A stretch of DNA of 64,000 bases. It comes from Meghimatium bilineatum (taxonomy: Eukaryota; Mollusca; Gastropoda; Stylommatophora; Philomycidae). Below, piece by piece: positions 1 to 10,787 of this stretch. Location of the stretch: assembly GCA_034231615.1 (NCBI GenBank), contig CM067306.1, forward strand, positions 39,354,248 through 39,418,247, in the 5' to 3' direction. The notes below the pieces were generated by a model. That model worked only from the letters and a program-made list of their open reading frames with translations. It had not been told where the DNA came from and searched no databases. The stretch's first letter is position 1. Every line of letters begins with the position of its first letter. Both the position numbers and the translations under genes were made by a program.

Positions 1-729
1 TAATGAGCACTCTATTAACAAATAAAACCATTTTATCAACGACAAGTTGCTCTAAATTCACCTTATTGAAGATCATTAATTCAACATCAGGCATTGAGTA
101 CTCAGTTTGCTGAAGCATCCACTGTGGTATCCCTCCGCCCATGACGGGTTACAGGCTTACATATTGATAGATGTGAAACAAAAGTGGGATAATTTCCATA
201 TTTTACATATTAGTTTTGTACCTGAAAATAAATGAAACATTACACATATTTTCATTCTCTCCACTTCAGATTCCTGTATAGTAGTATTCATTTCCTGTTG
301 TTAGATTTGTTCTAATGAAGATTCAACAGTCGTTTGTTTCTGTTGATATGGTTATTGCGTTGTACATTTGTTGCAACACTCCTTAAGCATATGTTTTACC
401 CTCTAAAGTGAGCAGGATACGCGAATGCGTTTACAATTAAGTAACTGACATAATAGAAAAGTGAATGTTAGAAACAGAATATAAAATGTGTTGAAGTGTT
501 TTACCTGGTACACTGCAACAGAATTGACGTTTCGACCACAATGCCTATATCAAGTTTTTATAAATAAACACATAACGATACCACTAAATTAAGCAGAAAC
601 TACATGTCAGCCACATCGTAAATGATAAGTTTGGAACAACAATAAGCCGATGAGAGGATAGAAAGATGGAAAGTCGAGTGATTACACTGCATATATTCAC
701 TCACATTTCCATCGTTCTCGCCTATCTTC

Positions 730-731
<2 letters not shown>
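1..731. other. No gene recognised
   Basis: AT-rich sequence. I see no long reading frame, no recognisable transposon protein and no tandem array in this stretch. Confidence 0.5.
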
Positions 732-770
<39 letters not shown>

Positions 771-772
771 TA
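732..772. repeat. (TA)n microsatellite
   Basis: A run of alternating T and A of about 30 bases grades into TAAA-type repeats. It is a simple repeat with no coding meaning. Confidence 0.95.
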
Positions 773-2224
773 TGTTTCTTTGATGGACCCGTCCTTTATC
801 ATATTGCCGACATATAGTCTCCGATTGATTTAGTGGTTCTTCTCTGTGTTTTTTTTTTCCTAGCTTAACAAAGCGCGTTTGGTGGACATGTTGATCTTTG
901 CATTGTTCCAAGGACAGCTGCTATTTTTATATTTTCTCCAATATTACTAGACCATATTGAGCACAGTAGTCGTCTGCTCATTTACTAATTTGTTGACACA
1001 GTAGAAACGACTATACTAGGTCGCTAGTGACCGCAGTGGCAAACAAGAACAATTTTTGACACGGTAGAAACGACTATCAGTGACAAAAAAGTACAAATAA
1101 CTAGAACAAAGTCTCAATTAAGTCCTCTTGAAAAGACATAAGAGACTGCATTTCTAGTTAGCATTTGAACTTGATGAGTTGAACGTATTGATCATTGAAA
1201 GTCCTTTCAAATTATGAAAGTACAGGTAAGTATACGGAATAACAGTTTTTGAAAAAAATACATCTACCTGTAAGATACTTGTGTCACGGGGGACAATCAG
1301 TGGGATACCGAGAATTGTAAGATCGCCTATTACCTTTCGATATCTGTTTACTTTCTGGTCGCTTCTTAAATATATTATTCATTGATCAATTTGCACCTGA
1401 AAAAAGCATTATTTATAGTTATTTGTGTTTATTAGAAGGTCTAATGATGCGTACTTGTGTTACAAGTGTGTGGTCCTTGAGGACTGTATATATATATTTA
1501 ATGCGTGTATGTGTATTGTTGTTTGTGTCTTGATTACCATTCCTATTCATAGTAAATGTATACTCCCATGCAGTCCTAGATGCGACTTTGCACACACAAA
1601 AATCTGCATTTAAAAACATTTTCAATTCACTTACGTGGAGTTTAATGATTTTATTTTTTGGCAAGTAAGCAAAGGATTAATATTGACTCACTTATTTACT
1701 TATCCCATCCCATCTTTCACTCGTTTATTCCCTGTGCCACGTGATGGTACGTGCATGTGAAAATCTGGACTAGAATGACATATTTTAGGGATGCCGATTC
1801 ATCAAATTAAGAAAGTGGGGTTATTCAAGTTGCGATGCGAATATTAGACAATATTCAAAACAATATATAACGGGAATCTGTTTCCTATCTGGATCTGGTT
1901 GATGATGAATCATGTTTGCTGTTTTGTTGAATTTTCTGTATAATATTTATGAGCATTAGAAATATTTACTTTAAAACTTCGTTAACTGATTGAATTGATA
2001 AACTTTATATATCTATGCCATATATAAATTATGCAAATTCAATTTATTGCTAAAATGATTTACTGTTAAAGTCAATATATTCAAATATTTAGTCACCTAA
2101 CCTTGGAATTCATATATAATATATATGAAGGGCGCCTTGTACAAGAGATGTAATAGGCCTATGAATTATGAGCATCGGTTCTCAGATCTAATTTGTATTA
2201 TGGGCATCTTGGTCATCGAATGTA
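773..2224. other. No gene recognised
   Basis: AT-rich DNA holding only short, low-complexity reading frames (for example around 1419-1664) that match nothing I know. A motif around 'cggtagaaacgactat' occurs twice near 1000-1075 as a short imperfect direct repeat. Confidence 0.5.
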
Positions 2225-2475
2225 ATGCGTATTAAAGAAGTCGATTGTATAAAATTAGGCAAAGGCAACATGTCACAAGATGAAGAACATTCTATGTAAT
2301 TTAGGTAAGAAAAAGAGTTCTTCCAATTTATATAAACCAATTCTGATGTATGGAAGTGAATCTTGGGCAATCAGAATATTTTTGAAAAATTAAGGGGCAT
2401 CAGAGATGTGGTTTTATAGACGCCTAATTCTAGGTAAAACATCTCATCATTATTCTGTCAGATTTGTTTGCACAT
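2225..2475 (+). pseudogene. Degraded LINE reverse-transcriptase C-terminal fragment
   Basis: Conceptual translation on the + strand gives KPILMYGSESWAI and then, after a stop, EMWFYRRLILGK. These fit the conserved region after the RT domain of RTE-like LINEs, where a 'YG-CE-W' motif is followed by an 'FE-W-YRR' motif. The fragment has stops, no RT catalytic motif and no clear ends. I read it as an old relic. The family assignment is by motif only. Confidence 0.5.
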
Positions 2476-2497
2476 CCGCAGTGATGGCACGGTAACC

Positions 2498-2540
2498 GGA
2501 CAAAATATTCCCAGACAAAATATACCAGACAAAATATCAT
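2498..2540 (-). repeat. Short cluster of 'ccagacaaaatat' repeats
   Basis: Three copies of a roughly 15-base unit lie in tandem. The unit is the reverse complement of the 'atattttgtctgg' unit that builds the array at 3590-3972, about 1 kb away. The two arrays therefore carry the same sequence in opposite orientation. Confidence 0.8.
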
Positions 2541-3589
2541 CAAGAATAAATACAAAGGAAAGACATACAATTTTTCATACAGACTGTAATAAACATTAAT
2601 GAACAATAGAACTAGTAAATAATTATAATAAAGTCTTCAAATGATATGAATTTCCTCATAAATCTATCTATCTATACGCTGGGGCCCTTGTTTGCCTTGA
2701 GATGTCAGGGGTAGAATAGTTTTCTGGAGGTGACCTTGTGCGCTGTTTGTAGGCTTGTTCCTGTGACTTCTTTGATTTCTATGGCCAATATTTTACATGA
2801 TCTGTGTCTGGCTTTATAACCGTGATGTCTAATTTTGTATTAAAAAATTAAGTTTTTGTTTGAGTTAACTACGCATTATTAATGTTCAAAAAAAGTGCTA
2901 TGATTTTTAAGAAGTTGATAGGCTCTGTTGGATCGTATTGTTCAACCATTGTTTTAATAGCATCATTGACACGTTGTTAAATTTTTGTTTTGGTTGACCA
3001 ACACAATCTGACTTCTCAACATTGCAGGTGTATGTTATTGTAGCTGTAACTTCCGTTACGGGCAATTCTTTCTGCTGTTAGATGAGATACGTTTGCCATT
3101 GAATTAAATGCATTATGCCAACCTTCATCAAACAGCGTTGTTGCTTCTTGGCAGTTGATTCATGACACGTTTGTGTTGATTCCAAATGCTCACTAGAAAT
3201 CGTCGCTGCAAACTGCGAACACGACGAATCCGCCCATGTCGAAATCTTTGAAGTAATCCATGAGGTAATCCAGGCCTGAGGCACTATCATTATTGTTGAT
3301 TAATTAGAAAACAGTAATGACAGTTTCTATTACGAATGCCAAAGGCATCAGTTGTTTGACTTTGAGAGAATAATTTTCATCAGATTTATACAGCGCACTT
3401 TTACCTTCAGATTGTAGTTTTCGCCAAACGTTCTGTTCAAAGTGAAAATAACATCATGATACTTGAGCTTATGGAAATGTACATTCAAAAGCTTTAATTG
3501 CAGCTAATTCGAAATCAGTAACTATTGAAGATGGAGCTGCATTTCCGTTATTTTTCAGTTCTGCGGTATGCTAAACAGACAGCAGACGT
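2541..3589. other. No gene recognised
   Basis: AT-rich unique-looking DNA. The short frame at 3078-3290 (-) has no recognisable domain, and I would not call it a gene. Confidence 0.5.
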
Positions 3590-3972
3590 ATGTCTGGGAA
3601 TATTTTGTCTTGGGATATTTTGTCTGGGGATATTTTGTCTGTGGGATATTTTGTCTGGGGGATATTTTGTATGGGGGATATTTTGTCTGGGAATATTTTA
3701 TCTGGAATATTTTGTCTGGTGGATATTTTGTCTGGGGATATTTTGTCTGTGGGATATTTTCTCTGGGGGATATTTTGTATGGGGGATATTTTGTCTGGGA
3801 ATATTTTATCTGGAATATATTGTCTGGTGGATATTTTGTCTGGGGATATTTTGTCTGTGGGATATTTTGTCTGGGGGATATTTTGTATGAGGGATATTTT
3901 GTCTGGGAATATGTTATCTCGAATATTTTGTCTGGGGATATTTTGTCTGGGGGATATTTTGTCTGAAAATAT
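3590..3972 (+). repeat. Minisatellite of ~16-bp units in a 108-bp higher-order repeat
   Basis: The basic unit is 'gggatattttgtctg' with small insertions. Distinct variants recur in the same order, so the real period is 108 bp. Repeat starts fall at 3641, 3749 and 3857, exactly 108 apart, giving just under three copies plus a leader. Because 108 is divisible by three and the unit has few stops, four reading frames of 120-160 codons stay open across the array on both strands. They show a 36-residue period and are artefacts of the repeat, not genes. Confidence 0.95.
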
Positions 3973-4309
3973 GTGGTCATGGAACCGATGACACATCTAG
4001 CATTCTCCGTCACAGAGTAATCTATCACAAAAGGGCAAAAGTACAATGTCCGCTGGTCTGCTTCTATTCATCATCCATGAGGATTATTTGATAGAAGACA
4101 AATGTAAAAAATTGAGAAAAGACATGCAGTGACAATAATGATATTCTTACAGATGGCAGGTTGTCAGTTTATTCCCGAAACTTTCCGTAGTCGCCTTCTA
4201 TGGTATACAGGAAAAACAGTGTCATATTCTGTACACCCTGGAGTAGTAAGTCCAGGCCCCGGTTTCCAAACTGCCATGGTTATACAGAACAATAGGGAGT
4301 ACTTCATGA
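3973..4309. other. No gene recognised
   Basis: Spacer between the 108-bp array and an RTE relic. A 70-codon frame at 4129-4341 (+) has no recognisable motif. Confidence 0.4.
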
Positions 4310-4625
4310 GAAGAGACCAACAACGAACAAAGAGTTTGTAACAAGACTGCTTACGAAAAAAGAACTATCCAAAGAAAAAAAAATTCATCAGGTAAAATAT
4401 TTTCGGCATATTGAAAGACTTGACACATTCTGTTGAAGATATTCATTGAAGGTAGCATTGAAAGGGTGCGTGAAATAGGTAGTCAGAGATACTGGTGGAG
4501 AGGAAACATCAACAGATAAACATTATACAGTCTAGCAGACTGTATCACCATGCAAGAGGCAGAGAATGTTGGAGGCTAATTGCAGCTAACGTTTGTTGCG
4601 GAGACGTCACTTAATAATGATGATA
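4310..4625 (+). pseudogene. RTE-type LINE, degraded 3' end
   Basis: The sequence follows the 3' end of the better preserved RTE copy at 29584-29985: a stretch matching 'KYFGHIKR', then a GR-rich block, then the terminal 'gttgcggagacg' followed by an 'aataatgatgat' tail. Stops and indels are frequent. RTE elements typically end in short tandem repeats, which fits the tail. The fragment is non-coding today. Confidence 0.7.
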
Positions 4626-4774
4626 TCCAAATGTAACTTTAAAAATTAATCTCATAAAAGAAACGAAATATTTTTATTAAAATTCCCTCCCCAGACTTTA
4701 TTATTGTTTTAACTTACAACCATTGTTGTGATATTGAGTTTTGGTAAACTTAGCCGAGAACTAAATGTGAACTA

Positions 4775-5195
4775 AACTAAACAGGCTACTTACAATAACA
4801 AAACAAAACAGGTTACTTACAATAACAGCAAAAAACAAAACAGGTTACTTACAATAACAACAACAAAACAATACAGGTTACTTAAAATAACAGCAACAAA
4901 ACAAAACAGGTTACTTACACTAACAACAACAAAACAAAACAGGTTACTTACAATTACACTAAAAAAACTAAACAGCTTACTTAAAATAACAACAAAAAAC
5001 TAAACAGCTTACTTATATAACAAAAGAAAACTAAAAAGCTTACGTACAATAGCAAGAACAAATGTAAACAGGTGCATACAATAAAAACAACAGAACTAAA
5101 CAGGTTGCTTACAATAACAACAAAACTAAACAGGTTGCTTACAATAACAACAAAACTAAACATGTTGCTTACAATAAAAACAACAAAACTGAATA
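4775..5195 (+). repeat. Minisatellite, ~36-44-bp 'aacaggttacttacaataac' unit
   Basis: About ten imperfect copies of a unit starting 'aacaggttacttacaataac' and continuing with CAA/AAAC-rich sequence of variable length. Frames on both strands across it (for example 4981-5298 on -) are products of the periodicity. Confidence 0.9.
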
Positions 5196-5560
5196 CTTTA
5201 CAAATAATTATATTTAATTTATTTCCACATAACTTGATGATAAGAAGTTTTGTTCTACTAACATAACCAAGTGTCCTAGCTTCAACTTCACATGTCACTT
5301 GTGAGAGATCAAGCCCCTAAAATGCCAGGAATACACCAACAGAATATTTAAATGGTGGTTATGATCACTCATTGTTTAAACAAAAATTCATGTGTTCTAT
5401 CCAGTAACCCTGAACTATGGTGCATGTCATGAGAGTGCAGAGAAATGATATCTTGACTATGTGCTGATAACTGAGCTAATTTGTGATCCACCACTGGCTA
5501 CATTAGCGGTTGAAATAAGCGAACCTCACAGTAAGAGGTACATTTTACTTAATCAAATTA

Positions 5561-5712
5561 AATTCAAGTAGGAAGCATGAGTATAAATGAAAATAATTCT
5601 TACAACTGACGGGAATTGAACCAGGTCTATTCTAGCAGCACCAAATCGCTTTGCAACACAAGTAAACAGGTTTTCCGTACTTGACCAACCACATCCCCAA
5701 AAAAAGATGTGG
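5561..5712 (-). mobile_element. tRNA-derived SINE-like sequence
   Basis: Read on the minus strand, 'ggttcaattcc' fits the RNA polymerase III B box of tRNA genes. An A-box-like 'tggtcaagtac' lies about 75 bases upstream. The sequence downstream of the B box, to about 5561, recurs at 5936-6004. I infer a tRNA-derived SINE. The spacing is long for a tRNA and I cannot define TSDs, so this is tentative. Confidence 0.35.
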
Positions 5713-5935
5713 TGCGGTCAAGACTTTCAGCCTGTGTACTCGAGTCACTGAGAACAGACCAATCGAAACAAGGACTATTACAACATTAACGAACATCCCG
5801 TACAAGTATTAAAATATCCTCAGGAACACAAACACAGAACATGCATATTCGAACACAAGGACCTAAAGGCCTTCTTGTAAACATAAATAACATAGAGACA
5901 GAACACTGTTGCTTCAAATAATATCTTATACAAGT

Positions 5936-6004
5936 AAATTCAAGTAGGAAGCATGAGGATAAATGAAAATAATTCTTACAACTGACGGGAATTGAACCAG
6001 GTAT
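5936..6004 (-). repeat. Second copy of the SINE-like tail
   Basis: About 70 bases are nearly identical to 5561-5630, in the same orientation, including the B-box-like block. It is either a 5'-truncated SINE copy or a local duplication. Confidence 0.6.
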
Positions 6005-6289
6005 GTTCTAAACAGTTCGAGGAACAATTGAAATAATCCATCAACAACAATATCTGACTTATTTTCTGCTAGATTACCTTCACTTTTTCTGAACCAGCTG
6101 TAAATTATTTCTCATTCTATGTTGAACTGCCTTTTGATATTAGTCGAGCTTTCAAATGCATTTAGTGTTTGTAATCTCGGCAACAAAAGAACATACTTAA
6201 CAGAATTTATGAAAGTTATAAGGTTAGACGCCAGCTGTTACATAATATAAAGTAAGCATACCAAAGATGAGAAAGGCGATTGTGAGAGT

Positions 6290-7215
6290 AACTTGTTTTT
6301 TAAGCATAAAACCTATAGCAGTTTAACGTACTTTATGGGCATAAAACCGATAGTATTTTAACTTGTTTTGTGGGCATAAAACCGATATTTGTTTAACTTA
6401 ATTTATGGGCATAAATCGATAGTAGTTTAACTTGTTTTGTAGACATAAAACCGATAGTAGTTTAACTTACTTTGTAGGCATAAAATCGATAATAGTTTAA
6501 CTTACTTTGTGGGGATAAAACCGATAGTAGTTTAACTTACTTTGTAAGCATAAAACAATTAGTACTTTAACTTGTTTTGTGGACATAAAATCGATAGTAG
6601 TTTAACTTACTTTATGGACATAAAACCGATAGTAGTTTAACTTGTTTTGTGGGCATAAAACCGTTAGTAGTTTAACTTGTTTTCTGGACATACAACCGAT
6701 AATAGTTTTACTTGTTCTGTGGACATACAACCGATAGTAGTTTTACTTGTTTTGTGGACATACAATCGACAGTTGTTTAACTTGTTTTGTGGACATAAAA
6801 TCGATAGTAGTTTAACTTAACTTACTTTATGGACATAAAATCGATATTAGTTTAACTTACTTTGCGGGCACAAAATCGATAGTAGTTTCACTGGTTTTGT
6901 GGGCACAAAATCTATAGTAGTTTAACTTGTATTGTGGACATACAACCGATAGTAGTTTAACTTGTTTTGCCGGTACAAAACCAATAGTAATTTAACTTAC
7001 TTTACGGGCACAAAATCGATAGTAGTTTAACTTGTAATGTGGGCATAGAATCGATTGTAGTTTAACTTGTTTTGAGGGCATACAATCGATAGTAGTTTTA
7101 CTTGTTTTGTGGACATACAACCGATAGTAGTTTTACTTGTTTTGTGGGCATAAAACCGATAGTAGTTTAACTTGTTTTGTGGGCATAAAACCGATAGTAG
7201 TTTAACTTGTTTTAC
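6290..7215 (+). repeat. 35-bp minisatellite, ~26 copies
   Basis: The unit reads 'acttgttttgtgggcataaa' followed by 'accgatagtagttta'. Successive copies are 35 bp apart (for example 7144 and 7179). Copies vary by point changes and a few indels, with the best-conserved units at the right end. A 65-codon minus-strand frame at 7027-7224 is a by-product. Confidence 0.95.
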
Positions 7216-7234
7216 CATGATCAATCACAGTAAA

Positions 7235-7550
7235 GCGGGGTAGCGCGGAACCACATGGGAGCTCGTGGCCTAAGTGATAGTGAACTTGCTTGTTATCATT
7301 GGGTTACAGTGTGCCAGGTTCGAAACAATGTCCGAGCAAAAAATCTGGGTTGTGATTTTTCGCTTGACACAGCCACTCCTCCAGTCGCCTCAGCTGTAAA
7401 TGAGTACCTGACGCATGAGTTATGGATGGTAAAGACAGCAAGGAAGGGAACTGGCCACCCCACCTAATAGTTGTTCTGGCTTAGTACATGAAGAGTTATC
7501 TTCATCCCCAACAGCAGGTTGCTGCCATGGGACATACCTTTACATTTTTT
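7235..7550 (+). mobile_element. tRNA-derived SINE with 11-bp target-site duplication
   Basis: The element is 316 bp and is flanked by the direct repeat 'atcacagtaaa' at 7224-7234 and 7551-7561. Its head holds an A-box-like 'tggcctaagtgatag' near 7266 and a B box 'ggttcgaaac' near 7317, as in tRNA-derived SINEs. The body includes 'cagctgtaaatgagtacc', and the 3' end reads 'gccatgggacatacctttac' followed by a T run. Shorter copies of the 3' half occur at 9641-9755 and 11814-11928. It lies immediately beyond the 35-bp array. SINEs are non-coding and depend on a LINE for movement; I cannot tell which LINE from this copy. Confidence 0.85.
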
Positions 7551-7561
7551 ATCACAGTAAA

Positions 7562-8698
7562 ATTTTACCGTAGTCCAGTACGGCAAAGTGATGACATATT
7601 CAATATTACCGTATTGACTCATAATACTTATTGTTCCTGGTCTCACCATTGAAATAATGTATATGGGTTGATTCGGGATAGTGTAATATGAACTGGATAT
7701 TGCGGTGACTGAAATAACAGAACCGAAACCTCCACTATTTTTGATGATTGTAAAGCTGTGATATAACCAAATTGGACTTAGTTTTAAATGTAAACAGAAT
7801 AAGAGTGACTATACATGAACACGGGTTATTGAATACTCAAGATTTTTATAAACATTTCCTTAAGTTTGTAACTTGTATTTAACATAGGAAATAGCCAAAT
7901 TCTAAATAATCGTTTTAGAAGGATAAGTGATACTCACAAAACTGGTATAGGAACAAAACACAAGATCACGAGGGATACTGAGCTGTTTTAGTCGAAAAAG
8001 AGAGAATACGTGAACAAAAAATAAGAAGTTACAGAGACGTCGATGAGACAACAGCGGAAGTTAGTACAAAAACAGCGAAGAGATAACATATAGTGAGAAA
8101 AATTTTGGCTGAACAACAGAGTAGACATATTTTTGGTAGCTGAATGAAGATATCGTAAGAAGAATGGAAACACTGAATATATCTGTAGAAATTGTACCAT
8201 AGTATGACAGAGAGGTTTCGCAGGAGGACGGTCATACACAACCGACGAGCTGAGTGAAGACAATCCAGAAAAGCAACTGAAAATACTAAAGATTGTTACA
8301 AATTATCACTGAAATTTGTGAACAACAACGTAACACAGAACTTTGTGAGAAGATACAACAAGCAGCCTTTTAATAACAGAGAAACTTCTACCAGGAACAC
8401 GGGTAGTACAGTGAAGGTAGACAGCGATACATTCATACTATTGTTCATCCGACTACGCAACCTCGGAATAACTACACATTTGAGAGTGAACGAGTGTCTT
8501 CGTAAGAAGAAGGAACAAGTACAGATCAACTTAGTGGCCTACTAAGTAACGCACACAGGGTCTTCAGAACTAAGAACTACACAAGATCTGACATAATTAA
8601 TTGATACAGAAAACAAGGTTTGTTCATTTCAACCAGCTGCATACCTCACGTTTCGGATAAGATGTTCAAAAAGTGAATACACAAACTGTAGTCAATAG
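7562..8698. other. No gene recognised
   Basis: AT-rich sequence. Overlapping short frames on both strands at 7988-8545 have no recognisable domain. The purine-rich + strand of 7990-8560 might be part of an old element, but I cannot assign it. Confidence 0.4.
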
Positions 8699-9336
8699 AA
8701 TTGTATGTGTTGTTCGTCCATCACAAGTGATGATGACCATTTGTTACATCCACTTTTGAAAATTCAATTTTAGTTATGTCCTTGATTATGAGTTCGTAGA
8801 TGGCTAATGAGCCCTATTCGAGCTGTAAATGTCTTTGGACAGTTTGGACATGGAATAACGACTGTAGACGGATCTTGGTCTATCCGTGACTTTCTAGCTG
8901 CTTTCTGCTGTTGAGCTGCTGCATTTCTCTTCTTTTCACAAGATGATGCGCTCTTTTTTATTTTAGAACGCCATGTAGATCTATTTTGTGCAAGTTCTTG
9001 CCATGTATCGTGGTCTATTTCAAAGGCTTTCAGTGAGTCCTTTAACGAGTCCTTGTAGCACTTCCTTTGGCCACCTTGAGATCGTATAACCTTCTCTAGC
9101 TCACCATAGAGAAGTATCTTTGACAGACGACGGTCTGGCATACGCACCAAATGACCTGCCCAACAAATCTGTGTCTGCATCAGGATCGTGTCAATCCTTG
9201 GGATACCAGCTCTATCAAGGACAGTGGTATCTGGAATCTTGTCTTGCCATCTGATGTTCATAACTTTTCTATAGAAGTGTATATACAACAGATTACGGTC
9301 AGATTTAGTTGTGAGGAATTCCATCAGTATATTTGA
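8699..9336 (-). pseudogene. LINE-F: non-LTR retrotransposon C-terminus with C2H2-like finger
   Basis: A 184-codon minus-strand frame carries the region that follows the RT domain in an abundant animal LINE type. It has an 'IRWQDKIPD' block, then 'AGHLVRMPDRRL', 'LLYGEL', 'GGQRKCYKDSLK' and a 'TWQELAQNRSTWR' block. It ends with a finger of the form C-x2-C-x12-H-x3-H (CPNC...HLRTH). The EN and RT domains are absent, so this is a 5'-truncated copy; its first ATG at 9324 is not a true start. The last bases before 8699 match the 3' end of the second LINE-F copy at 36539 ('gttcgtccatc' against 'gttcgtccgtc'). Confidence 0.85.
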
Positions 9337-9404
9337 AAGAATAGAACAAACACTGTTGTTAGAAATATATAGAACAGTGTAACTGATGTTGACATTGAGA
9401 TACT

Positions 9405-9640
9405 AGGACACGTTTAATTAGTTATAAAGCTTGTTAATCTATTGCTGAGATTATAATGTCTGATCATCAATCTACTGCTTATGTTAGTATGTTTGAACTT
9501 TAATATATTGCTGAGATTATAATCTCTGATCATCAATCTACTGCTTAGGTTAGTATGTTTGAACTTTAATCTATTGCTGAGATTATAATGTCTGATCTTC
9601 AATCTACTGCTTAGATTAGGAATTTCTTTTCATCTACTGC
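9405..9640 (+). repeat. 66-bp minisatellite (copy A)
   Basis: About 3.5 copies of a 66-bp unit containing 'gtttgaactttaatctattg' and 'ctgatcatcaatctactgct'. Starts at 9491 and 9557 are 66 apart. The same array recurs at 11642-11800. Confidence 0.9.
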
Positions 9641-9755
9641 TAACGACAGCATGGAAGGCAACTGGTAATCCCACCTAATAGTTTATGTGGCTTAGTACAT
9701 GAAGAGTTAATTTCAATACTCGATAACAGGGTTCTGCCATGGGACTTACCTTTAT
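9641..9755 (+). mobile_element. 3' fragment of tRNA-derived SINE
   Basis: It matches the 3' third of the SINE at 7235-7550: 'ggaaggcaactgg', 'cacctaatag', 'cttagtacatgaagagtta' and 'gccatgggacttaccttta'. It is wedged between the 66-bp and 33-bp arrays, and the second array starts directly at its 3' end. Confidence 0.85.
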
Positions 9756-10025
9756 CTATTGCTGAGGTTATGATGTTTGATCTTTAATCTATTGCTGAGA
9801 CTATGATGTTTGATGTTTAATCTATTGCTGAGAGTATGATGTTTGATCTTTAAGCTATTGCTGAGACTATGATGTTTGATGTATTGCTGAGACTATGATC
9901 TTTGATCTTTAATCTATTGCTGAGACTATGATGTTTGATCTTTAATCTATTGCTGAGATTATTATGTTTGATGTTTAATCTATTGCTGAGACTATGATGT
10001 TTGATGTTTAATCTATTGCTGAGGA
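9756..10025 (+). repeat. 33-bp minisatellite (copy A)
   Basis: About eight copies of a 33-bp unit 'tctattgctgagactatgat' plus 'gtttgatgtttaa'. It shares the 'aatctattgctgaga' core with the neighbouring 66-bp unit, so the two arrays probably have a common origin. Confidence 0.9.
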
Positions 10026-10491
10026 TAGGACGTTCTGTGTAAATATTAGATAGACGTTCTTCTTTTGCTTACAAGGAAGTTTCAGAATTAAATCAAACAG
10101 AAGTTTTAGACTTCTTGAATGAGAACTCTCAAATAAAATCTTTTAATTATGGAATTGACGTTGATACTCCACTGTCACGTGTCAGGACAGAACAATATAA
10201 AATGACAATGTACACTATTTGTATGTTTAAACTCCGACAATGTATTTAAAAAATATTAACTGCTTGTATTACATCTAGCATTGTTAACGTCAACTTTTCG
10301 CTGACTCCTCTTCATCTTGTCAACAACTGTCACAATTTTCCAGATCCATTCCCTCTTAATTTGTTGACTATTTTACGAGAGGCGCATATTGGTTAAGAAG
10401 CCTTTTTTTGTATCTTTAAGAGGATAAGTAAGTAGGTTTTTGTGTTTGGAAAAGTGCATTACAGAATGAAAATGTCACTACGTATAGTGAT

Positions 10492-10712
10492 ATTTGTTTT
10501 ACACGTGTGTTGTTTGTATTCTAGCCTGGATTTGTTTTACACGTTTGTTGTGTGTATTCTAGCCTGTATTTGTTTTACACGTGTGTTGTTTTTATTCTAG
10601 CCTGTATTTGTTTTACACGTGTGTTGTTTTTGTTCTAGCCTGTATTTGTTTTACACGTGTGATGTTTGTGTTTTAGCCTGTATTTATTTTACACGTGTGT
10701 TCTAGCTAGTAC
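10492..10712 (+). repeat. 38-bp minisatellite (copy A)
   Basis: About six copies of a 38-bp unit 'tgtatttgttttacacgtgt' plus 'gttgtttgtattctagcc'. Copy B at 12666-12952 has about seven and a half units, so the array changed length after duplication. Confidence 0.92.
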
Positions 10713-10787
10713 CTCAGAAGGTTTTACAAAGTTTCTGTATCTTTGTGCGTGGAATTCAAATTTTCACCACAGACGTCTAGGTACAAG

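Larger units (their letters stand above)
9471..10787 (+). repeat. Segmental duplication, copy A
   Basis: The block contains, in order, the end of the 66-bp array, a 3' SINE fragment, a 33-bp array, about 460 bp of unique sequence and a 38-bp array. The same order and nearly the same sequence return at 11642-13040 (copy B). Copy A ends at the junction with a LINE-A fragment, where copies A and B stop matching after 'ggtacaagta'. Confidence 0.9.

Noticed and set aside
3525..4046. Four overlapping frames of 120-163 codons on both strands
   Set aside because: All follow the 108-bp minisatellite period and are open only because the unit lacks stops. No domain, start context or other support.
6290..7215. 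Regular short repeats resembling a CRISPR array
   Set aside because: The whole 35-bp unit repeats with no unique spacers, and the setting is eukaryotic. It is a minisatellite. The same applies to the arrays at 54041 and 57029.
7988..8545. Overlapping 70-90-codon frames on both strands as candidate genes
   Set aside because: No recognisable motif and no consistent codon signal. The frames overlap antisense, as expected by chance.
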